Shown here: positions 25,291 through 34,800 of the stretch, in pieces
Layout of the letters: every line of letters starts with the position of its first letter
How positions within the stretch are numbered: the stretch's first letter is position 1
NCBI GenBank assembly: GCA_017305635.1
Contig: JAFKKF010000013.1
Coordinates: 338,992 to 402,991, forward strand
Reading direction: 5' to 3'
From: Hyphomicrobiales bacterium
GTDB lineage: Bacteria > Pseudomonadota > Alphaproteobacteria > Rhizobiales > Kaistiaceae
Length of the DNA stretch: 64,000 nucleotides
Program-made: the position numbers and the translations under genes
Notes under the pieces: model-generated
The model's input: the letters and a program-made list of their open reading frames with translations, nothing else
Told to the model about the DNA's origin: nothing
The model's database searches: none

Positions 25291-27113
25291 TCCGGGCGCG
25301 GCCCGAGGCGTGCCGCGGCCGCGCGGAATGTCTCGGCGGTGGCGGCGAGGTCGCGCGGGCGGCGCTCCGGCCGGCGATCGGTCATGGCGGCGATCAAATC
25401 GACAATGTCCTGGTTGGGGTCCTTCGCCTTCTGCAGCCAGCCGCGCGCCGGCGCGGGCGGCGCGACGAGGCTCCAGATCTCCTCGGCCATGCGGCCGAGG
25501 GCGAAGATATCCTCGGCCCCGAACGCCGCCTCTCCGCTTCTCAGCGAGAGGTCGGTGACTTCCGGAGCGAGATATTTCGCCGTGCCCATGCCCGGCATCG
25601 CCTCGACGACGCCGCGGAGCGACGAGATGCCGAAATCGAGAATCACCGGTCGGTCGTCGCGGACGAGCACGTTTTCCGGCTTGAGGTCGCGGTGCACGAG
25701 GCCGGCGCGGTGGAGCCCGGCGACGATCACGATGGTCGCGGCGAGGAGCGGCAGCAGGCGGGGGCGCGCCGAGGCATCGTCGATGACCTCGCGGAAGCCG
25801 CGCCCCTCGACGAAGTCCTCGACGAGGACGAGGTCGTCATCGGCGCCGATGTTGAGATAACGCACGCGGACGATTCCCGGCAGGCGGAGGCGCGCATCGA
25901 TCAGGATCTCGCGGCGGAGCGATTCGAGAATGCCGGCACGGTCGCTGACGCTCTCGTCGAAGCGGAAGCGCTTCAACGCCACCTCCTCGCCGGTATCGAG
26001 GTCGAAGGCACGATAGACGGTCGCAGTACCACCGGAGCCGGCCGCCTTCACGACGAGGAAGCGCTCGGCCGCCCGATCGTCGCCGGCGGCACGGGCGAGC
26101 TTCAGCATCTCGTTCGCCGGCATCAGGCCGGCAATGTGCTTGCGGACGCGGTCGGCCATGGAGGGCAACTCGCGGCTGACCGCGCGGCGGAGCGCGGCAA
26201 GGATCATGTCCTGCGCCTCCGCCTCGCGGCCGAGAGCATGGAGCGCCTCGGCGAGCGCGATGCGCGCATCGATCTCGTGGCGCGGCAGCTCGTCGGCAGC
26301 GAAACGATGGGCGACCTTGCCGAGCAACGCCACGGCGCCTTCCGGGTCCCGCCCGATCCGCAGCGTGCCGGCGAGGAGCGCATGCTCGGCCCATTCGAAG
26401 CGCGCCTCATCGACCAGCGGACTCGATGCCAGCTCCTTCGCAATCGCCTCGGCCTCGGGATCGCGTCCGAGGCCGGCGAGGGCCCATGCTTCCTCGAGCT
26501 TCAACAGGAACTGCAGGCGCGGTCGGTCGGCCGGCACCAGCGGAGCAGCGAGGGCGACCGCGGCGAGCGCCTCCTCGGGCCGCTCCAGTGCATTGAGGAC
26601 CTGGCAGCGATTGATCTCCAGCCGCGCGCGCTCGTAGGCGGAGAGCGTTCCCCCCGGCGCCGAAGCGACCAGATCGATGAGACGGAGCGCGGCTTCGTAG
26701 CGGCCGGATTCGAGGTTGAGGCGCGCGGCCTCCGCCACCGTCCCCTCCATGACCTCGCGGCTACCGGTGGCGGCGCCGAAAGCGAAGGCCTCGAGAAGGT
26801 CGAGCGCGGCGGCGCGGGTATCACTTCGCCAGGCGTTCACCACGGCTGCGGCGGCCGCGATGGCGGCAAGCTGGCCCTGGTCGCCCCGGCGCCGGGCGAT
26901 CTCGCGCGCCTCGACAAGCGTCACCATGGCGGTCTGGAAGAGGCCGAGGCGATTCTCGACCACCGCGCGCATGGCGAGGTAGCGGGACTGGAGCGGGTCG
27001 CCGGCCGCGATGTCCAGCGCCGTCACGGCCGCCATGAGCTCCTCGCTCGAGCGGCGGTTCTCGCGAACCTCCGCCTCCAGCGCGGCCAAAGCCTCTTCGT
27101 CGCCCCCCGGCAC
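25287..27113 (-). CDS. TPR-repeat Ser/Thr protein kinase
   Basis: 608 residues, soluble. The first ~345 residues are alpha-helical TPR-like repeats rich in Ala and Leu. The kinase domain follows with glycine loop GSGGTATVY, K381 (VALKRF), HRDLKPENV (D476, N481), DFG (D493) and GTAKYLAPEV, so all catalytic residues are intact. The start is a GTG with AAGGAAG 5 bases upstream; no ATG fits better. It overlaps the SLOG-like gene by 4 bases. A kinase next to an FHA protein suggests that the FHA-protease reads its phosphorylation, the usual pairing in bacterial phospho-signalling. The substrate is unknown. Confidence 0.9.
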   Translation of the reverse strand: MPGGDEEALAALEAEVRENRRSSEELMAAVTALDIAAGDPLQSRYLAMRAVVENRLGLFQTAMVTLVEAREIARRRGDQGQLAAIAAAAAVVNAWRSDTRAAALDLLEAFAFGAATGSREVMEGTVAEAARLNLESGRYEAALRLIDLVASAPGGTLSAYERARLEINRCQVLNALERPEEALAAVALAAPLVPADRPRLQFLLKLEEAWALAGLGRDPEAEAIAKELASSPLVDEARFEWAEHALLAGTLRIGRDPEGAVALLGKVAHRFAADELPRHEIDARIALAEALHALGREAEAQDMILAALRRAVSRELPSMADRVRKHIAGLMPANEMLKLARAAGDDRAAERFLVVKAAGSGGTATVYRAFDLDTGEEVALKRFRFDESVSDRAGILESLRREILIDARLRLPGIVRVRYLNIGADDDLVLVEDFVEGRGFREVIDDASARPRLLPLLAATIVIVAGLHRAGLVHRDLKPENVLVRDDRPVILDFGISSLRGVVEAMPGMGTAKYLAPEVTDLSLRSGEAAFGAEDIFALGRMAEEIWSLVAPPAPARGWLQKAKDPNQDIVDLIAAMTDRRPERRPRDLAATAETFRAAAARLGPRPE

Positions 27114-27135
27114 TGCGTCTTCCTTCTAGCGCGAA

Positions 27136-27202
27136 CCCGCGCCGCGAGCCTGTTGCTCGGGCGCGGGCGCGATCATCCAACCAGGCGGCAAGCCTGCCGC
27201 CT
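27136..27202 (-). terminator. Two stem-loops after the trypsin gene
   Basis: AGGCGGC / GCCGCCT at 27183-27202 overlaps the trypsin stop codon. Further on, a long stem at 27136-27167 pairs CCCGCGCC with GGCGCGGG and, after a one-base bulge, CGAGC with GCTCG. There is no T-run. The structure could end the trypsin transcript or shield its 3' end before the kinase gene that follows. Confidence 0.5.
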
Positions 27203-28085
27203 ACTTGTTCTTCTGGATCGTTGCGCGGATCCAGTCATTGTAGTTCGAGACGCGCGAATAGATGCCCGGGAAGGCCGGGTTGCCGCACTGGTCGCCCCAG
27301 GAGACGACGCCGATCTGGACGAAGCCGCGCGAATTGTCGGCCGGCGCGACCAGCGGACCGCCCGAATCACCGTAGCAGGAATCCTTCACGCCGGCCGGCT
27401 CGCCGGCACAGATCTCGGCCCTGTCCGAAATGTCCTTGCCGAGCTCCTTGTAGGCGGCGGCGCAATCGCTTTCCGGAATGATCTTGACCTGCACCTCGTG
27501 GAGCATCAGCGGCCACTTGAGGGCCATCTGCTTCTCCTTGAGGAGCTTCATGGTGGACAGGTCGCCATTGTCGCTCTTGGCGGCCTCGAAGACCTTGAAG
27601 TCCCACAGCGCGCCCCAGCCGGTGACGGTGGCGACGGTGCCTTCCTTCGCGAACTTCGCCTCGATCTCCGGGTCGGCAAGCGGGATCCACTTGGCGTCCT
27701 TGACCGGCGTCTTCAGCTTGATCAGGGCGAAGTCGGCCTTGCCGGTCTTGTCGTAGTCGGGATGGGCGATGACCTTCTCGACCTCGACGCGGGTCAGCTT
27801 CTCACGGTTGTTGTTGCCGTAGCCGACGGCGATCTTCTGGGTGACCTCGCCGCCATCATAGACGCAGTGGGCGGCGGTCAGGACCCAACTCGGCGAGATG
27901 AACGACCCGCCGCAGAAGCCGTACTTGTCGTTGATGTCCTCGAGGATACGGACCTGCCAGGGGAAGGCCCCCTCGGCCGCCGGCTCGCCGCCGACGATGT
28001 AGTCCGTCGAGGTCTGCGCCCCGGCAAGGCTCACGGCCGCTGCCAGGATCAGGCCGGCGCCGGCGAAGGCGGAAACGGTTCTCAT
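27201..28085 (-). CDS. Secreted trypsin-like serine protease (family S1)
   Basis: 294 residues from the ATG at 28085. A GTG one codon upstream is nearer the AAGGAG site (8 versus 11 bases) and is equally possible. Signal peptide about 1-23 (ending AGA). The mature trypsin N-terminus IVGG is at 30-33, behind a propeptide of only about 6 residues. The triad is H73 (TAAHC), D118 (ADFALIKL) and S241 (GDSGGP). D235, six before the Ser, is the trypsin specificity residue, so cleavage after Arg/Lys is expected. Six cysteines could form disulfides. It is divergent from the SLATT-like gene and upstream of the kinase. Confidence 0.93.
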   Translation of the reverse strand: MRTVSAFAGAGLILAAAVSLAGAQTSTDYIVGGEPAAEGAFPWQVRILEDINDKYGFCGGSFISPSWVLTAAHCVYDGGEVTQKIAVGYGNNNREKLTRVEVEKVIAHPDYDKTGKADFALIKLKTPVKDAKWIPLADPEIEAKFAKEGTVATVTGWGALWDFKVFEAAKSDNGDLSTMKLLKEKQMALKWPLMLHEVQVKIIPESDCAAAYKELGKDISDRAEICAGEPAGVKDSCYGDSGGPLVAPADNSRGFVQIGVVSWGDQCGNPAFPGIYSRVSNYNDWIRATIQKNK

Positions 28086-28380
28086 CACGGAATTCACTCC
28101 TTGGTGCTCAGTTGCGTTCCGGAGTCCGCGGACCGTGCCGGGCTCCATGCAAGCCATCGACCGTGCGGGCGAGACTAGCCGAGGGATTCAGGCAGTGCCA
28201 CCCGCTTCGTGGCGGTCGATTGACCGCCAGATCATGGCGCCATTGCAGCCGAACAAGCCCGGCGGCCCGCAGCGGGGAGAGATGACCATATTTGTCATCG
28301 ATGCGGCGCGCTGTGTCGAAAATCACTTAGCCAGCCAAGCCGGTTCGTGTATAGGGCGCCGCAACCGACGTACGGACGGA
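28086..28380. promoter_or_regulatory. Divergent intergenic region trypsin / SLATT-like gene
   Basis: 295 bases, no credible gene. A weak plus-strand promoter candidate, TTAGCC (28327-28332), 17 bases, TATAGG (28350-28355), lies 26 bases before the SLATT-like ATG. I found no strong dyad. Confidence 0.3.
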
Positions 28381-28848
28381 ATGATGACAGAAGAAAGCAA
28401 GACCCCGGGCGCGACCCCGCCCATCGCGATCGCCGACTACCTGAAGAACCGGCTCGATCCGCAGATCGCGTGGTACGAGGCGAAGTCGCGCAAGGCGAAG
28501 AGCACCTATTGGTGGTTCACCATCGTCCAGTTCGCCGGCACGGCGCTGGTGCCGGTGCTGAATTCGCTCTCCGCCTTCGACCGCAATTTCCTCTTCGTGT
28601 CGTCGGGCTCGGCGGCCTGCGCCGCCTTCGCGACGGGCTTCCTCGTCCTGCAGCGGCCGATGGAGCACTGGCTCCGCTACCGCAATGCCGCCACCACGCT
28701 CGCCGGCTTCCGCACGCGCCACGCCTACCAGACCAAGCCCTTCGATTCCGGCGACATCGACCGCCTGCTCATCGACATGGCCGAGCACGAGATCGCGACG
28801 GAGAACGATACCTGGGCGGTCGAGATGCGGCGGACCGGCAGCAAGTAG
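28381..28848 (+). CDS. SLATT-like membrane protein (DUF4231 family)
   Basis: 155 residues with a cytoplasmic N-terminus carrying YLKNRLDPQIAWYEAKSRKAKSTY, two close membrane helices (about 43-60 and 70-90), then a helical tail with the RYRNAATTL region and a terminal ENDTW. This pattern fits DUF4231, related to SLATT domains, which comparative genomics predicts to be membrane or pore-forming effectors beside nucleotide-sensing domains. A second ATG lies one codon downstream; GGACGGA is a weak ribosome site. It converges on the giant STAND gene (19 bases between stops). A toxic-pore role here is inference from neighbours. Confidence 0.72.
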   Translation: MMTEESKTPGATPPIAIADYLKNRLDPQIAWYEAKSRKAKSTYWWFTIVQFAGTALVPVLNSLSAFDRNFLFVSSGSAACAAFATGFLVLQRPMEHWLRYRNAATTLAGFRTRHAYQTKPFDSGDIDRLLIDMAEHEIATENDTWAVEMRRTGSK

Positions 28849-28867
28849 CCTTGCGGAAGGGCCCGGC

Positions 28868-31800
28868 CTAACGCGTGGTGACCGCGAGCAGGTCGATGAT
28901 CTTGCGCTCGAGGTCGCTGGTGATCGTCGCCGGGCGCTGTTCCTGCCAGGCTTCCGCCTCGGCGGTCACGGCGGCGAGGTCGGTGGCGGCGAGGCCGAGC
29001 GCGGCAAACGCCGCCTCGGCGGCGTCGGCGTCCGACGCCCGGCCGGCGGCGGCGAAAAGCCGGCCCGCGACCTTCAGGTGGAGCGCACGTTCGCGCACCG
29101 GCAGGCCGGCATCGGCGCCGAGATCGGCATGGGCCTCGGCCACGCCGAGCGCCGCGGCCTTGCCGGCAAGCCAGCGGAACGTCGCCTGCCGCTCGGGCGT
29201 CACCGCGCCCTCCCTCAGCCATGGCGCGATGTCCGGGTAGCCCTTCAGGAGGGTCAAGCCGGCATAGGTGGTCCACAGGTTGTCGGCGATCTCGTAGCGA
29301 TTGTCGGGGACGGCCGGGAGACGGCCCGTGGTCAGCGTCACGCTGAGGTTGTGATAGGCGATGGCGACGCCCTGGCGGGCGGCCGAGAGCAGGAGGTTGG
29401 TGACCTTGTCGGCATTGGCCGCCCAGTCCTGCCGCCGCGCGGACAGGGCGCGCGCGCGGAAATAGAGATTGCGCGGCGTCGTCTCCGGGCACTCCGCCAG
29501 GATGCGGTCGACACGCAGGCTTTCCGACCCGACCGGAAGGGCATTGCGCTCGACGTCCGAGGCGTGGCTGGCGAGCGTATCGCAGATGCCGGGCTCGCCA
29601 TTGGCGCCGTCGATGATGCGCGCCGCGGCGCCGAGGGAGGCAACCGTATAGCCCCACAGATAGTCGGCCCTGCGGTCCATGTACCAGTTGGCGGAAGCGG
29701 GCTCGACAAGCCCCCGCCGGGTCGCATCGGCAACGACCGCCTCGCGCTCGGCGGCAAAGGTGAGCGCGTCGAAGGCGAGATCGACGGCCTTCGCCCGATC
29801 GTAGGAAGGATCGGTCGCCAGCACCTTGTTGCCGGAGAGCGGCTCGATGGAAAGCAGGTCGCGGACGGCGACGCTGAGGAACCGCGTCAGGCCGTTGAAG
29901 ACCAGCCGCTGGCGATAGGTCTTCGAAACGCCCCGGTCGAGGCTCGCGAAATCGGGATCGTTGACGACGGCAAGATAGGTCGCGATGCCACGATCGGCCC
30001 AGGTCTTCCAGTCGCGGGCGCCGGAGCGGATCATGAGGTCAGCGTGGTCGGTGGTCGCCTGGGCCAGGAGGAACATGTCCCAGAGGCCGATGCGGCCGGC
30101 CTTTCGTGCCGCCTCGAAATCGGCGATGGCGTCCTCGAGCCAACGCGCCTTGGCGGCGGGCGTCGCCTCGGGCGGGCGATTGTCGTCGAGCTGCGCCATC
30201 CAGAAGCGGACACGCCCGCGGAGCGCCAGCCACTTGGGATCGCCGGGCTTCGCCTCGAGCCGCGCGGTGAAGAAGCGCTCGGCCGCCATCAATTCGTCGA
30301 GGAACTCGCGCGGGGAATCGTCGACGGCACGGTTGCGCGAGGAATAGTCGAAATCGAGGAAGCCGAAGGCGAGGTCGGAGAAATCCCCGCCGGTCGCATT
30401 GGCGGCGTCGGGCGTGGCGAGCAGCTTCAGCGCCGAGGTCACCTCGCGGCGCGCATCGACGTCGTAGACGATGGGCGACGGGAAGTTGCGGTCGATCACC
30501 GAAAGGACGGCGCCGGCGGCGAGCATGTGCGCCGACTCGTCGCCGAGCGCCAGAAGCTCGCCGCGCAGGCGGCGGGCATCGTCGAGCGTGCCGACATAGA
30601 GCCGGAGCGCGGTCCGGAAATGCTCCGCCGCGGCCGCCTTGTCGCTGTCGCGCTGCTCCTTGCCGAAAGCCTCCTCGACCAGGGCAAGGAGCGGGTTGAG
30701 CCGGGCCGGATCGGCCGAAGCGGCCTGGACCTTGGCCAGCCAGGCAGCGGCCTGGCCGAGCGACGCCTCGCGCGTCGGCGCCTCCGGCGCCTGGCCGCGG
30801 GCCTGCTCCTCGGCGAAGGAAACGGCCTGCACGTCGGCATAGGTCTTCAGCACCTCGGCATCCGAGAGGATGCGGCTGAGGGCGATGCGCCGCTCGCGCA
30901 GCGCCGCCGGCACCGGCGCTCCGAGGGTCTTCAGGATGCGCTCGGCAAGAGCATAGTCGAAGAGCGCGCCGGTCAGCGTCCGCGCATCGCCGCCGTTCCG
31001 TTCGGCCATGATGGCGAGGAGCCAGTGATCGAAGGGATCGAGGCCGCCATGGGCGGCATCGGTCCCGGTGAGCGCGGCGGCCGCCTTCGGGTCGAGCGCC
31101 CCGCCATTGGCGACGCCTTCCACCGAGCCGCCCGAGGGCTTCAGGCCGAGATTGGGATCATAGGCGAGGATCGCCGCGGCGGCGTCCGGCATGACGCGGC
31201 GGATCGTGTTGACGAGGGCGGCGCGGGCGAGCTCGTCGGCGCTCGCCAGCTTCAGCAGGCCGACGATGCCGTCATTGCCCTCGGCGCCGCCGGCATCCGC
31301 GGCGATGGTCGCATCGACGATCCTGCGGCGGCGGTCGTCGGTGGCGCAGGCGGTGTTGACCGCATCGAGGAGGCCCTCGGCCAGGCCACGGTCGATGGAG
31401 CGGATCAGCATCATCAGCGCCGGCTCGCAAGCGAATTCCTCGGTGTCGTCGGAACCGTCGCCGGAGAGCGACGCGGCGTGGTTCCTCAGGATCTCGAAGC
31501 CGAGGCTGAGGTCGCCGCCCTGCCCGGCCGGCCGCTCCTCCTCGCGCATGCTGGCGAGGACGAGGGCATCCTCATCCTTCTTCGGCGGCTGCGGGTCGGC
31601 GAAGATCTGCAATCCGTCGGCGAAGGAGACGACCTCGCCGCTCTTCAGCTGGCCGCCGATGGCGAGGCCGGGAACGATGAACTCCGTCTTCAGCTCGCCA
31701 TTCGACAGCGCGTAGCCGACCGAGGCTTGGGGCACCGCGAGGATGATGCGATCGTTGAAGGCGGACATGAAATCGGGATTGTGGATGCCGACCACGGTGG

Positions 31801-34800
31801 TCGGGACATCGGCGGCCGAGGTGCCGCCGGCGGTCGGCGCATTGGACGAGCCGCCGATGTCGGAGCGGCGGACCGACAGGTTGCCGTCCTCGAACAGGAC
31901 GGCGAAGCGGTCCTTCGGCATCGGCGCGAGGCCGACGATCGAGGGCTGGTCGGGCTGCTGCGAGAGCAGGATGCGCGTGCTCCAGGCGCCGTCATCGCCG
32001 CGCGCGACGAGGCCGACCGAGCGCCGCGTGCGCAGGTAGATCCTGCTGCCCGTGGGATCGGCATAGGCCTCCTGCAGCACGGTCTCGAGATTGTGGGGCA
32101 CGACGATCGGCTGGACGCCGATCGTGCCCACGCTGCCGGCCGCGTCGCGGGAGATCAGCCATAGCTTGTTGCCGGCGGCGACGCCGAGGAAGCGGTCGCC
32201 GGTGGTGCCAAGCGGCATCAGCTTGGCGAAGTCGAAGGGCACCTGCTGGTCGGCGGCGTCGCCGGCGGGACCGGCCGACGCGGCGATGGCGCGATCGCGG
32301 ACGATCCGCGACCCGTCGCGGGCGATCAGCATGATCTGATAGTTGGTGACGACGAGAAGCCGGTTGCCGTCGGCGGTGAAGGCGGCGCGGAGGAAGCGGC
32401 AGGGATCGCTGCCGGAGGGCTGCATCCGGTCGTCGCGCGGAATCTCGCAGCGGAGCGCCGCCGGATAGCCGGCCTTGCCGCCGAGCGCGAAGGAATCGCG
32501 CTCGATGCTGCGGGCGCCATGATGCCAGGCGAGCACTTCGAGGAACTGACTCTCGACCAGGCCGCGATCGTCGACGAAGACGTTGGCGGCCTGCACAACG
32601 TCCTCGCCGATGCGCCAGCCGATGATCGAATTGCCGACTCCCACCGGCGCGACCAACGTGTGGACGTCGGTGCGATCGGCGGTGAAGGCGTCGGGGGAGA
32701 AGGCGTCGCCGATGGTGGTGCCGGCGACGGCCGACTTGACGTATTCGTCGCTGAAGCCGTCGAGGCTCCAGGCCGCCGGATGGAAGGTGCGCTCGGCCGT
32801 CCGTACCTGGTCGCCCTGGACGGCCAGCACCAGTACCCGGAAATTGTCGCTGTCGGTCCCGCGCAGCAGCTCGATCTCGCCCGAGGTCGCCATGCGGGCG
32901 CTCTCGACCTGCGCATGGCGCATGCTGCCGACCCAGAGCCGGCTGCCCGAGGCGGCATCGACGAGGGCCAGGCACTCGTTGTCGGAATGCCTGGCATCCG
33001 GCAGCGGCGCGGCATCGGCCTTCCGCTGCATCCAGCTGTCGAAGCGGTCGGGAAGGCCGCCCGGCACCTCGGGACAGGAGCCGCGATAGGTGGCGAGGAG
33101 ATACCGGTCGCCGACCAGCCGGGCATTGTCGATCGGCACGCCGGCGAGCAAGGCGCTCGCGCTGCCGCCGGCGGTGTCGATCTCGGTCAGGCGGCCGCCG
33201 ATCAGCGCATAGATCCGGCTGCCGGCGGCGCCGGCGAAACGGGCCGGCCGGGAATCGGAGGAACCGGCATCGACCTTGAGCGCGACGCGCCAGTTCGCGC
33301 CTTCGGGAGCGAGCACGGCGAGCGATTCGACGTCGCCCGGGCCGGCATAGAGGATTTCGATGCGGCCGCCGTTCGAGCGCACGTCGTCGATGCGGGCAAT
33401 CGCCGGCATGTCGGCGACGGGACCGAGCTCTGCGGCTCCCGGCAGGGCCACCGCCAGCCGCCCGCTGTCGGAGACGAGAAGCGCGACGCCACCGGCTCCT
33501 GCCGCCCCCGACCGCGCCGACAGGAACTCCACCGGCACCTTGTAGCCGGCGGTGATCGCGCCGGTCCGCCGGTCGTTCACGGTCAGGAAGCCCCCCGTCA
33601 GGAAGCCGTTCGTCAGATCGCCGTTGCTGTTCTGGGGATAGAGACGGAGCTGGTAACGCGCCAAGGCATGGCTAGGCACCGCCATGCCCTCGCTCTCCGA
33701 ACCGGAATAGGGCGCGAGGGGAAGGATATGCTGCGAGTACCAGTCCTGCACGGCGAGCGCCGGACGGAGCTGGTCGAAGAGCGCTTCCGTGGCGTCGCCG
33801 GCGACACCGACCGAACGCGCGACATCGGCAAGCAGGCTGCCGGCGAGCGACAGGTCGCCGGGCTCGTACTGCCCATCCACGACGTCGCGGTGGTAGAGGT
33901 CGATGCGGTCGGCAAGCGTGCCGGCGAAGAAGCGGAGCGAGGTAAGGAGCACGTCGACGGCGCGGCCGCGCGCCTCGTCGGCGGCGCGACGCTGGTTCTC
34001 CGCCTCGGTCTCGGCCTTCTTGGCGGCGGCTTCCGCGCGCTTGGCGAGGGCGGCGGCGCCCTCGGCGGCCTGGCGTGCCGCAGCCTCGGCGGTTGCCGCC
34101 TGCTCCGCCTGCTGGCGCGCCGCGGCGGCTGCGGCTGCGGACTTCTCCGCCTCGACGCGGCGGGCATCGGCGAGCTCGCTCGCCTTGCGGGCGGAGGCAT
34201 AGAAGAACGTGGTCGCGACGGCGCCGCAAAGCGCCAGGATGAGCATGGCGACGAGGCCATAGGCGAGGCGCTGGAGCTGCTTGGAGCGGGCGGCCGCCTC
34301 CTGCCCCGCGATCAGCTGGCGCTGGGCCTCGTCCTCGCGCTTCTTGCGCTCGGCTTCCGCCGCCTCGCTTTGCTCGAGGAAGGCCTTGGCCTCGGCGAAA
34401 TGGCCGCCATAGCGGGCGGCCCAAGGCTCGGCCGGGCTCTCGGCGCGCCACCAGGCGGCGATGTTGGCGAGGTCGAGGCCGGTGAGCAGCCCGCCGCGCT
34501 TTTCGGCGAAGCGGGTCGTGCTGGCAGTGAGCTGCTGGTAGACGTCCGCCGAGCGCGCCTCGTCGGCGACGCATTGCGAGAGCCGCCGCCACTGGCGGAT
34601 GAGGCTCTCGTGCGAGATGTCGACAATGGTGTCGTCGTTCAGCGGCTCGGACGTGTCGGGGACGATGAAGTTGCGGCCGGGCGCACGGAAGGCGTCGAGC
34701 ACCGCCTGCACCGATTCGCGGCGGCCGTTAGCGAGCGCAACCAGGTCGCGGAACGCGGTCGGGCGGCGGATGGCGTCCATCGCCGTCTTGCCGGTGACGA

